Assembly: GCA_029266815.1 (NCBI GenBank)
Contig: JAQSWC010000054.1
Span: 1-8,689, forward strand
Reading direction: 5' to 3'
Length of the DNA stretch: 8,689 nucleotides
Source of the DNA: Paucimonas sp.
GTDB taxonomy: Bacteria > Pseudomonadota > Gammaproteobacteria > Burkholderiales > Burkholderiaceae_D
In this document: positions 1-5,916 of the stretch, piece after piece
Numbering within the stretch: the stretch's first letter is position 1
Layout of the letters: each line of letters opens with the position of its first letter
Program-made: the position numbers and the translations under genes
Notes under the pieces: model-generated
Databases searched by the model: none
Told to the model about the DNA's origin: nothing
Seen by the model: only the letters and a program-made list of their open reading frames with translations

Positions 1-1664
1 GAGCGCGATACGTCGGTAATCTGCGCCGCCATCTCCAGCACCGCCTGACCGGTCTCCTGAATCTCACGCGACTGCTTGTGGGATGCTGCGAGCAGTTCGT
101 CCGAAATGTTCTGCGCTTGGTTGGATGCCGAGGTCACCTTCTCCGCCGTCAGGGTCACGCGACCGACCAGTCCGCGAAGTTCTTCCACCGTATAGTTAAC
201 CGAGTCGGCGATCGCACCGGTGATGTCTTCCGACACCGTTGCCTGTACGGTCAAGTCACCGTCCGCCACTTCCTGCAATTCGTTCATCAGTCGCAAAATA
301 GCGGCCTGGTTCTGCTCGTTCATGCGTTTGGCTTCTTCCTCCTGGCGCATCGCCTGCAGTCGCTGATCTTCCGCTTCATGCTGACGTTCTTCCGCTTCCT
401 TCGTGCGGTTGCGGCCGTCCTGCAGCAACACCAGCACCAGGGAGAAGGCCGCCACCAGCGCCAGCGCCACGCAGGCCATCAGCGTCCAGAATGTCCAGTG
501 CCTGGAGTCCTGCAGCGCGCGATACGTCGATTGCAGATCGCCGAGGCGCTTCTTCAAGCCTTCGTTGTCCTTGAAGATAAGCTGCTCGGACTGCTTGGCG
601 TCGATGAAGTTTTGGAGGCTGCCGAGAATCGTTGCCACCAGCTTCTGGTATTCGCCGAACACATTCTGCAGTTCGATGAGCTTCTCGCGGATTTGGGGTT
701 CCTTGGTGGCGCTCAGTTTCAGCACGTCGCTGCCGTTCAGGAAGCCCTCAGTGATGTCGCGGAAGGTATTGGTGTCTTTACCCAACAGGAACGCCGTTTC
801 CGGATTCACGCCTTCGGCGGTGAGGAAAAGGTTCGCGCTACGGCCCAAACGCTGCGTCAACATCACCAGCTGGCCGGAAGCGGAGATTTCACGCGCTGTG
901 GCGCCGCCTTGAAGTTTCATGGTCGACACCTGCTCCGTCAGCTCGAGCAGCACCGGAGACAGCGTGTTCATTCGCTGCAGCGTGGCGCCGAAACCACTCA
1001 GCTCTTCCTTACGCTTCAGGATGATGGCTGCCGATTTGTCGGTCTCGTTCCAGGTCTTTTCAACCGCGCCAAGCATGACTTTCATCTTGGCGTTCGGCTC
1101 AGCGATGCTGCGCCCCTGGAACTCGCCACCCTTCACCAGGATGTTCAGGTTCTTGTTGAATTCCTTGCGGCTGTCGTCCAACTGGCCGAAAGCCTCGACG
1201 TTGCCCTGAATCGCATTAGGTGCCGCCTTACCGATACGCTGCGAGTGCATCAGCAGTTCACCGGCGATTTGGGTCTGCGTCGCTGTAAGAGTCGAGTGGC
1301 TCGAGTTGATCCAGACGAACAGCCCGCCGAGAGCAAGCACGCTGCCCAGCGCAATCAGAAGAATACGTACCTGCTCCTGAAGGGGCAGCTTTCCGATCAG
1401 CGGGAGCTTGATGTCGCCGCTGCGCTGAAGCACGTCGCCGATCAGGGTTGCGTTCGGATTGTGTTCCTTTTCCTTGGCGCGCTTGATCTTGGCCGGCTTG
1501 AAGTCGGGAGCGGCCTCTTCCTGCGCAGCCTGCGGCGGCATGTCGTTAACAGGTGCAGCAGCTGGCTCGCTGGCAGGTTGCGGTTCGTCCAGCACGGCAA
1601 TATCGGTTTCACCGGCTAAGGAGTCTTCCTGATCTTTCGACTTGAACGGTAATTTGAACCCCAT
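1..1664 (-). CDS. pilJ: PilJ, type IV pilus methyl-accepting chemoreceptor (3' end cut off by window edge)
   Basis: This inner-membrane chemoreceptor of the Pil-Chp system signals to the kinase ChpA/PilL through PilI and so controls twitching motility and pilus extension. About 554 residues are visible. They comprise a Pro/Ala/Glu-rich cytoplasmic tail (1-98), a first membrane helix (about 99-120), a long mostly helical periplasmic PilJ-type sensor region (about 121-390), and a second membrane helix (about 392-414). A strongly charged helix (about 418-450) follows, then a HAMP-like segment with the PilJ signature ADGDLTVQATVSEDITGAIA (467-486). The methyl-accepting signalling domain is only just entered at the edge, so the C-terminus lies outside the window. 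The ATG at 1664 has a good Shine-Dalgarno sequence, AGGAG, 7 nt upstream. The gene is 50 bp downstream of pilI, which fits a pilGHIJ operon. The long N-terminal tail is larger than in Pseudomonas PilJ as I remember it. Confidence 0.93.
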   Translation of the reverse strand, partial: MGFKLPFKSKDQEDSLAGETDIAVLDEPQPASEPAAAPVNDMPPQAAQEEAAPDFKPAKIKRAKEKEHNPNATLIGDVLQRSGDIKLPLIGKLPLQEQVRILLIALGSVLALGGLFVWINSSHSTLTATQTQIAGELLMHSQRIGKAAPNAIQGNVEAFGQLDDSRKEFNKNLNILVKGGEFQGRSIAEPNAKMKVMLGAVEKTWNETDKSAAIILKRKEELSGFGATLQRMNTLSPVLLELTEQVSTMKLQGGATAREISASGQLVMLTQRLGRSANLFLTAEGVNPETAFLLGKDTNTFRDITEGFLNGSDVLKLSATKEPQIREKLIELQNVFGEYQKLVATILGSLQNFIDAKQSEQLIFKDNEGLKKRLGDLQSTYRALQDSRHWTFWTLMACVALALVAAFSLVLVLLQDGRNRTKEAEERQHEAEDQRLQAMRQEEEAKRMNEQNQAAILRLMNELQEVADGDLTVQATVSEDITGAIADSVNYTVEELRGLVGRVTLTAEKVTSASNQAQNISDELLAASHKQSREIQETGQAVLEMAAQITDVSR

Positions 1665-1714
1665 ACTCGGTCTCCTAGTTGTTACATTGCAGCGAGAACA
1701 TTCCCGCTAGCTGG

Positions 1715-2287
1715 TTACAGCCCCACGTGCAAGAAGCGCGGATCCTGTATCACCAGCGACAAATCGATTTCAGTCCAACTGTTTTCTTCGCGATCGACAA
1801 ACCGCTTGGACGCCCAAGGCGCAACAGAGGCCTGCGCCTCCGCCTGCGACATTTCATTAATACTGCGCAGGCCCAACACGCGCGATACCAGCAATGCGCT
1901 GTTGAAGCCCATCGATCCCGCAAAAGCGACGATGCGGGCCTCCTTGTCCATCAAGGTAGTCGGCCCGCCGAGAAACCGCGAAAAATCGATCACGCTAATG
2001 AGGTTTCCGCGAATGTTCGCCAGTCCGAGGAACCAGTCCTGCGTAAGCGGCACCGGCGTGATCGGCCCTACGGAAATGATTTCTCCGGCCTGCTGCAAGT
2101 CGAGAAGGCAGCGCATCTGCCCGATCATCACGCCGAGCTGGTTCGTCTGCACATGCGCGCCGCTGCGGGCCGCCTGCATGCGCGACAGAAGCTGAGCCTG
2201 GAATTCACGCAGGCGCGTCCGGCGCGCCACGGCGTCCGGCTTGCTAAGTGTCTTCTCTGGCAATACGGCCGGATTGGATTGGGTCAT
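1715..2287 (-). CDS. pilI: PilI, CheW-like adaptor of the Pil-Chp system
   Basis: This cytoplasmic coupling protein is expected to link the receptor PilJ to the CheA-like kinase of the pilus chemosensory system. It has 190 residues, a normal length for PilI and slightly longer than flagellar CheW. The N-terminal 45 residues are basic and helical. The CheW-like beta-barrel domain then runs from about 50 to 183. Its core signature is visible at 85-107 (WFLGLANIRGNLISVIDFSR and on), matching the CheW pattern of a glycine and NxRG followed by a hydrophobic PVIDL-type strand. The ATG at 2287 is 12 bp after the pilH stop. Its Shine-Dalgarno sequence is weak, which suggests translational coupling to pilH. 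Gene order and strand agree with pilG-pilH-pilI-pilJ in other beta- and gammaproteobacteria. Confidence 0.93.
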   Translation of the reverse strand: MTQSNPAVLPEKTLSKPDAVARRTRLREFQAQLLSRMQAARSGAHVQTNQLGVMIGQMRCLLDLQQAGEIISVGPITPVPLTQDWFLGLANIRGNLISVIDFSRFLGGPTTLMDKEARIVAFAGSMGFNSALLVSRVLGLRSINEMSQAEAQASVAPWASKRFVDREENSWTEIDLSLVIQDPRFLHVGL

Positions 2288-2299
2288 GGCAAAAATCTA

Positions 2300-2665
2300 T
2301 CAGCCGAGTGCAGCAATCTTTGCAAGCAACTCGTCAGGATTGACCGGCTTGACCAGATAATCACGTGCGCCCTGGCGCAAGCCCCAAATCCGGTCTGTTT
2401 CCTGATTCTTGCTGGTGCAGATGATGATCGGCACGTCCTGGGTCTCGGGGTCCTTGGCGATCGCGCGCGTGATCTGGAAACCATTCTGCCCCGGCATCAC
2501 GATGTCCATCAGTATCAACTGCGGCTTGTCGGCCTTGATCTTGAGAAGCGCTTCCTCGCCGTTCTCGGCAGTGGAAACCGAGAATCCGTTCTTCACCAGG
2601 ATGTCGGTCAGGAAGTAGCGCTCGGTGGGAGAGTCATCGACGATCAGAACTTTTTGAATGGGCAT
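2300..2665 (-). CDS. pilH: PilH, CheY-like response regulator of twitching motility
   Basis: This is a single-domain receiver protein of 121 residues with no output domain. In the Pil-Chp system PilH acts with PilG downstream of the kinase; in Pseudomonas it is linked to pilus retraction or to acting as a phosphate sink. All receiver residues are present: acidic pair D10/D11, phospho-acceptor D54 in LILMDIVMPGQNGF, T84, and K106 in LVKPVNPDEL. The sequence VLIVDDSPTERYFLTDIL near the N-terminus and the GLRQGARDYLVKPV segment are typical of PilH rather than PilG. The ATG at 2665 has AGGA about 10 nt upstream. It starts 23 bp after pilG and ends 12 bp before pilI, so it is inside an operon. The assignment as PilH rather than another CheY rests on both sequence and gene order. 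Confidence 0.94.
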   Translation of the reverse strand: MPIQKVLIVDDSPTERYFLTDILVKNGFSVSTAENGEEALLKIKADKPQLILMDIVMPGQNGFQITRAIAKDPETQDVPIIICTSKNQETDRIWGLRQGARDYLVKPVNPDELLAKIAALG

Positions 2666-2688
2666 CTTGTGATATTCCTAATGACGAA

Positions 2689-3090
2689 TTACTTTGAAAC
2701 TGCTTCAGCGGTGTACTCGCGTACGGTTCGCAACAGACTATCCTTGGTAAACGGTTTGGTCAGATAGGCATTCGAGCCCACCATCGCGCCGCGAGCACGA
2801 TCGAACAAGCCATCCTTGGACGAGAGCATGATGACCGGCGTCGAATGAAATTTGGCGCTCTTCTTGATCAACGCGCAGGTTTGGTAGCCGTCCAGGCGAG
2901 GCATCAGGATGTCGCAAAAAATCAGCGCCGGCTTATGGTCATTCATCTTGGCCAGAGCATCGAAGCCGTCGTCGGCCAGCACCACCTGATAACCCGCCTG
3001 CCCCAAAAAGATCTCTGCAGAGCGACGAATAGTGCTGCTGTCGTCGATCACCATGATCTTGAGACTGGTGTTTTCTACCGTTGTTGTCAT
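2689..3090 (-). CDS. pilG: PilG, CheY-like response regulator of twitching motility
   Basis: This is the first gene of the Pil-Chp operon and encodes a 133-residue single-domain receiver. PilG is phosphorylated by the pilus chemosensory kinase and promotes pilus extension and, in Pseudomonas, cAMP signalling. The receiver residues are D16/D17, phospho-acceptor D60 in IFCDILMPRLDGYQ, S90, and K112 in YLTKPF. The segment KIMVIDDSSTIRRSAEIFL is characteristic of PilG. I chose the ATG at 3090, which gives MTTTVENTS, over the in-frame GTG at 3114. The length then matches the family (about 135 residues), GGGA lies 7 nt upstream, and a candidate -10 box at 3117-3122 would put the transcription start near 3110, downstream of that GTG. 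Confidence 0.94.
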   Translation of the reverse strand: MTTTVENTSLKIMVIDDSSTIRRSAEIFLGQAGYQVVLADDGFDALAKMNDHKPALIFCDILMPRLDGYQTCALIKKSAKFHSTPVIMLSSKDGLFDRARGAMVGSNAYLTKPFTKDSLLRTVREYTAEAVSK

Positions 3091-3116
3091 GACTTTATCC
3101 CGTGCTACTTCCACCC

Positions 3117-3146
3117 AATATACGGTGCAACTGTAACAAAAAGCAA
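3117..3146 (-). promoter_or_regulatory. Candidate sigma70-type promoter of the pilGHIJ operon
   Basis: Read on the minus strand, there is a -35-like TTGCTT (3141-3146), an 18-nt spacer, and a -10-like TATATT (3117-3122, five of six consensus bases). This would start transcription near 3110, about 20 nt before the pilG ATG. The -35 match is poor (three of six), so an activator may be needed; a palindrome lies just upstream. This is inferred from sequence only. Confidence 0.4.
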
Positions 3147-3154
3147 GATGCTTT
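3140..3154 (-). terminator. Weak hairpin plus T-run after the rubredoxin gene, possible terminator
   Basis: On the minus strand this is a 6-bp stem (AAAGCA/TGCTTT) with a 3-nt loop, running into TTTTTG. It lies about 80 nt beyond the rubredoxin stop and 50 nt before pilG, so it could end rubredoxin transcription. The stem is short and AT-rich, and the same bases overlap the candidate pilG -35 box, so termination is uncertain. Confidence 0.25.
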
Positions 3155-3167
3155 AGAACACTGTTCT
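3155..3167. promoter_or_regulatory. 13-bp palindrome AGAACACTGTTCT, possible operator upstream of pilG
   Basis: The sequence is a perfect 6+1+6 inverted repeat. It lies about 45-57 bp upstream of the inferred pilG transcription start, immediately behind the candidate -35 box. That is a usual place for an activator site. A second small inverted repeat (AAAGCA-AGA-TGCTTT, 3140-3154) abuts it and overlaps the -35 box. I cannot name a regulator. The site does not have the CTGT-N8-ACAG spacing of a LexA box. Confidence 0.35.
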
Positions 3168-3232
3168 CTCTCTAAATCACGTGCTCCGTGGCTTTTCCAC
3201 CAAAAGTTACGCTATTCATAATGAAGCCCGTA

Positions 3233-3427
3233 TCAAATCGCTACCATCTCGAAATCTTCTTTGCGTGCGCCGCATTCAGGGCATGTCCAATTCATCGGCA
3301 CATCCTCCCACCGCGTGCCCGGTGCGATGCCTTCGTCAGGCAGACCGGCTTCCTCGTCATAGATCCAACCGCAGATCAAACACATCCATGTCTTGAATTC
3401 CGTCTTTGATGTTTCGCTATTGCTCAC
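3233..3427 (-). CDS. Rubredoxin
   Basis: This small cytoplasmic electron-transfer protein of 64 residues binds one iron through four cysteines. The two knuckles are visible as C16-L-I-C19-G and C49-P-E-C52-G. Between them is the typical WIYDEEAGLPDEGIAPGTRW segment and the VPMNWTCP approach to the second pair. There are about ten extra residues at the N-terminus relative to minimal 54-residue rubredoxins. The only possible start is a GTG at 3427: upstream in frame is a stop with no ATG between, and the next Met (residue 15) abuts the first cysteine. AAGGG lies 9 nt upstream of the GTG. The gene is divergent from the ThiD-like gene and lies upstream of the pil operon on the same strand. The redox partner cannot be told from sequence. 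Confidence 0.95.
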   Translation of the reverse strand: MSNSETSKTEFKTWMCLICGWIYDEEAGLPDEGIAPGTRWEDVPMNWTCPECGARKEDFEMVAI

Positions 3428-3479
3428 GACTGATAACCCTTAAAGTAAAATGCAAAGTCGCCTATCTTAATCTACGTCC

Positions 3480-4304
3480 GTGCAAAACCAAACCTCGCCC
3501 CTGATATTGACGTTCGGCCTGACCGATCCCGTTGGCGCAATCGGCATTCAGGCAGATCTGGCCGCATTTGCCGCCATGGGATGCTACGGCTTGTCGGTGA
3601 TCACGTCCGTGGCGGTGAGCGACACCACCGGCATAGAGGAACTGCTGCCGATCGATCCCGAGTGGGTCGCCGACCAGGCACGGGCAGTGCTGGAGGATAT
3701 GCCGGTTGCCGCACTCAAGGTCGGCGCAGTCGCTAACGTCGAAACCGTGTCCGCCATCGCTGAAATCGCGGCTGACTATCCAGACATTCCACTCATCCTC
3801 GATCCCTTTCTCTCTTCGCTGCCCGAGCAGGGCATGGAGAACGAAGACCTAATGTCCGGCCTGTGCGAATTATTGATTCCCCAGGCGACCTTGCTCCTGT
3901 GTTCGGCGGTGGAACTGTCCCGCTTGGCGGAAACATGGCGCGAAGCGTCGAACGAGGACTTGATGGCAGTCGATGCGACCCGCATCATTGAAATGGGATG
4001 CGAGTACCTGTTCCTGACCGGCACGCCCGCTGACGCGCACGAAGTAGGCAACACCTTGTTCGACCAGTCCGGCGTGCTCCGCCAGGACAACTGGCAGCGC
4101 ATCGCCGGGTCGTTTGCCGGCGCCGGCAGCACGCTGTCGGCGACGTTTGCAGCCTTGCTGGCCAACGGTCTCGAGGTGCAGGAAGCGGCCTTCGAAGCGC
4201 AGGAATTCACGATTGCCGCCATTGCCAACGCCCAGCGCCTCGGCATGGGCAAGCTGGTACCCGACCGCTATTTCTGGGCACGCGAGAACGACAACGCCCA
4301 CTGA
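3480..4304 (+). CDS. ThiD-family (ribokinase-fold) protein with altered active-site motifs
   Basis: The 274-residue product aligns by eye along its length with hydroxymethylpyrimidine/phosphomethylpyrimidine kinase (ThiD), a thiamin-synthesis enzyme of the ribokinase fold. Conserved parts include GIQADLAAFAAMGCYGLSVI (22-41), KVGAV (80-84) and LILDPF (105-110). Key signatures are changed. The canonical GSDxSGGAG start is GLTDPVGAIG (13-22). The TPNxxEA strand is LLCSAVEL (139-146). The anion-hole and catalytic motif GTGCTLS is GAGSTLS (214-220), so the catalytic cysteine is a serine. It may be a paralogue with another substrate or no kinase activity. The GTG at 3480 is the only usable start, because a stop at 3468 lies in frame just upstream. 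I see no Shine-Dalgarno sequence. It is followed 18 bp later by hemL, probably in the same transcript. Confidence 0.8.
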   Translation: MQNQTSPLILTFGLTDPVGAIGIQADLAAFAAMGCYGLSVITSVAVSDTTGIEELLPIDPEWVADQARAVLEDMPVAALKVGAVANVETVSAIAEIAADYPDIPLILDPFLSSLPEQGMENEDLMSGLCELLIPQATLLLCSAVELSRLAETWREASNEDLMAVDATRIIEMGCEYLFLTGTPADAHEVGNTLFDQSGVLRQDNWQRIAGSFAGAGSTLSATFAALLANGLEVQEAAFEAQEFTIAAIANAQRLGMGKLVPDRYFWARENDNAH

Positions 4305-4322
4305 CTTCTTCTTTCGACGAGC

Positions 4323-5609
4323 ATGACCTCACGCAACGATATTCTCTTCCAGCGCGCCCAGCAAAGCACTCCAGGCGGCGTCAATTCACCCGTACGCGCA
4401 TTCCGTTCCGTCGGCGGTACGCCACGCTTCATCACGCGTGCCGACGGTCCGTATTTCTGGGATGCAGACGGCAAACGATATATCGACTACATCGGCTCCT
4501 GGGGTCCGGCCATCGTCGGCCATACGCACCCCGCCGTCGTCGCCGCCGTGCAGGAAGCGGCCACGCGCGGCCTTTCCTTCGGCGCGCCGACGGAAGGCGA
4601 AATCGACATGGCCGAGGAAATATGCCGCCTCTTACCGTCAATCGAACAGGTGCGCCTCGTGTCGAGCGGTACCGAAGCAGCAATGAGCGCGCTGCGCCTG
4701 GCGCGCGGCGCCACCGGGCGCGACACCATCGTGAAATTCGAAGGCTGCTATCACGGCCATGCGGATTCTTTGCTGGTAAAAGCCGGCAGCGGCCTGCTTA
4801 CCTTCGGCAATCCGACCTCTGCCGGCGTACCGGCTGACTTCGCCCGCCATACGCTGGTGCTGGACTACAACAATTGCGAGCAACTGGAAAAAACCTTTCG
4901 CGATACGGGCGACAAGATCGCCTGCGTCATCGTCGAACCAGTGGCGGGCAACATGAACCTGCTACCGGCCACGCCGGAATTCCTTAATACCATGCGGCGT
5001 TTATGTTCCCAGCATGGAGCAATCCTGATTTTCGATGAGGTAATGTCCGGCTTCCGTGTTGCCCTCGGCGGCGCGCAAGCCCTGTATGGCATCAGGCCCG
5101 ATCTCACCGTGTTGGGCAAGGTGATAGGCGGAGGCTTGCCGGTTGCGGCATTCGGCGGCCGTGCCGACATCATGAAGCATCTCGCTCCGCTCGGAGGCGT
5201 CTACCAGGCGGGGACTTTATCGGGCAACCCGATTGCCGTGGCAGCGGGCATGGCGACGCTCAAGCTGATACAGGAACCCGGTTTTTATGAAGCCCTCTCC
5301 AGGCAAACCGTGCGGCTGACCGAGGGACTGTGCGCGGCAGCGAAAGACGCCGGCGTCGATTTCAGTGCCGATGCTGTCGGCGGCATGTTCGGCCTGTACT
5401 TCGCCAGATCGATACCCCGAACCTATGCGGAAATGATGAAATGCGACAGGGAGCGTTTCAACCGCTTCTTCCATGAAATGCTGGATGCAGGCGTTTATCT
5501 TGCCCCAACTGCTTTCGAGGCAGGCTTTGTCTCGGCCAGCCACGACGAAGCCATCATCTCCACGACCCTCGAGGCCGCGCGTTCCTGCTTTTCTCGACTT
5601 GGAGAATAG
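4323..5609 (+). CDS. hemL: Glutamate-1-semialdehyde 2,1-aminomutase (HemL)
   Basis: HemL is a PLP enzyme of the C5 pathway. It converts glutamate-1-semialdehyde to 5-aminolevulinate, the precursor of haem and other tetrapyrroles, in the cytoplasm. At 428 residues it has the usual length. It begins with the family signature TPGGVNSPVRAF (16-27), has the cofactor phosphate loop SSGTEA (114-119), the HGHADSLLVKAGSG region (144-157), the PLP-ring aspartate D238 in IFDEVMSGFR, and the Schiff-base lysine K266 in VLGKVIGGGLP. GTLSGNP (297-303) is also intact. All expected residues are present, so I expect an active enzyme. The ATG at 4323 matches family N-termini, although its Shine-Dalgarno sequence is weak. 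The short distance after the ThiD-like gene suggests co-transcription. No clear intrinsic terminator follows the stop. Confidence 0.97.
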   Translation: MTSRNDILFQRAQQSTPGGVNSPVRAFRSVGGTPRFITRADGPYFWDADGKRYIDYIGSWGPAIVGHTHPAVVAAVQEAATRGLSFGAPTEGEIDMAEEICRLLPSIEQVRLVSSGTEAAMSALRLARGATGRDTIVKFEGCYHGHADSLLVKAGSGLLTFGNPTSAGVPADFARHTLVLDYNNCEQLEKTFRDTGDKIACVIVEPVAGNMNLLPATPEFLNTMRRLCSQHGAILIFDEVMSGFRVALGGAQALYGIRPDLTVLGKVIGGGLPVAAFGGRADIMKHLAPLGGVYQAGTLSGNPIAVAAGMATLKLIQEPGFYEALSRQTVRLTEGLCAAAKDAGVDFSADAVGGMFGLYFARSIPRTYAEMMKCDRERFNRFFHEMLDAGVYLAPTAFEAGFVSASHDEAIISTTLEAARSCFSRLGE

Positions 5610-5756
5610 AGGTAATCAACCGCCTGGGATGCCTGTCAGATCGTCAATGACGAGCCAGTACAACGACATGATAGGTATCTTGCAATGCGCCTTCAAAGAA
5701 AAAATATAGCTCTGGCAAGTGAGCTCGATTTGAGCAACGGTTTGAAGGAATTTTCA

Positions 5757-5785
5757 TTGACATCCGACACGGCAACGCCGATTCT
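5757..5785 (+). promoter_or_regulatory. Candidate promoter of the TPR lipoprotein gene
   Basis: A perfect -35 consensus TTGACA (5757-5762) is followed, after 17 nt, by GATTCT (5780-5785), which matches three of six -10 consensus bases. Transcription would start near 5792. That gives a leader of about 125 nt containing both inverted repeats. The -35 and the spacing are good and the -10 is poor. Confidence 0.4.
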
Positions 5786-5802
5786 GAACATCAAGCACCA
5801 AC

Positions 5803-5866
5803 GATTTCGGATCGCGTAGTCGGCTGACTCGGATTCCGTGCCAGGCCGCAGGACCGATCCGAAATC
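5803..5866 (+). repeat. Perfect 12-bp inverted repeat, possible leader stem-loop
   Basis: GATTTCGGATCG (5803-5814) is exactly complementary to CGATCCGAAATC (5855-5866), with 40 nt between. The inner segment contains a further small stem (AGTC-GGCT-GACT). The hexamer TCGGAT occurs twice (5807-5812 and 5829-5834) and its complement ATCCGA twice (5762-5767 and 5857-5862), so alternative pairings are possible. In an RNA starting near 5792 this would form a long leader hairpin. Confidence 0.6.
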
Positions 5867-5888
5867 CTTGGCGTCAATGACGCCAAGG
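5866..5888. repeat. 23-nt perfect inverted repeat before the TPR lipoprotein gene
   Basis: CCTTGGCGTCA (5866-5876), one A, then TGACGCCAAGG (5878-5888) form a perfect 11+1+11 palindrome. As RNA this makes a 10-bp GC-rich stem with a 3-nt loop. It directly follows the previous inverted repeat, sharing one base with it, and ends 16 nt before the ribosome-binding site. No T-run follows, only TTTCG, so it is a poor intrinsic terminator. An operator or a leader hairpin is equally possible. Confidence 0.6.
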
Positions 5889-5916
5889 TTTCGAATCATC
5901 CGGCGGGAGGCCGATC

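Larger units (their letters stand above)
5610..5916. other. Non-coding stretch between hemL and the TPR lipoprotein gene
   Basis: No convincing gene lies here; the small open frames have no coding character or recognisable product. Its first half is relatively AT-rich (about 5690-5760). It holds a 13-nt palindrome TCGTCAATGACGA at 5641-5653, a promoter-like sequence at 5757-5785, and two strong inverted repeats at 5803-5888. A Shine-Dalgarno sequence GGGAGG (5905-5910) serves the next gene. I see no tRNA or known riboswitch consensus. Confidence 0.7.

Noticed and set aside
78..1619. Long plus-strand open frame (513 codons) opposite pilJ
   Set aside because: It is a mirror of the pilJ coding frame. 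The product is rich in His, Gln, Arg and Leu with no domain, whereas the opposite strand encodes clear PilJ.
1679..2767. Plus-strand open frame (362 codons) across pilI, pilH and pilG
   Set aside because: It runs antisense through three well-recognised genes and has no recognisable motif.
3091..3114. Alternative upstream GTG start for pilG at 3114
   Set aside because: It would overlap the inferred transcription start, lacks a good Shine-Dalgarno sequence, and adds eight residues not usual in PilG.
3155..3167. LexA box upstream of pilG
   Set aside because: The palindrome lacks the CTGT-N8-ACAG spacing, so naming LexA is not supported.
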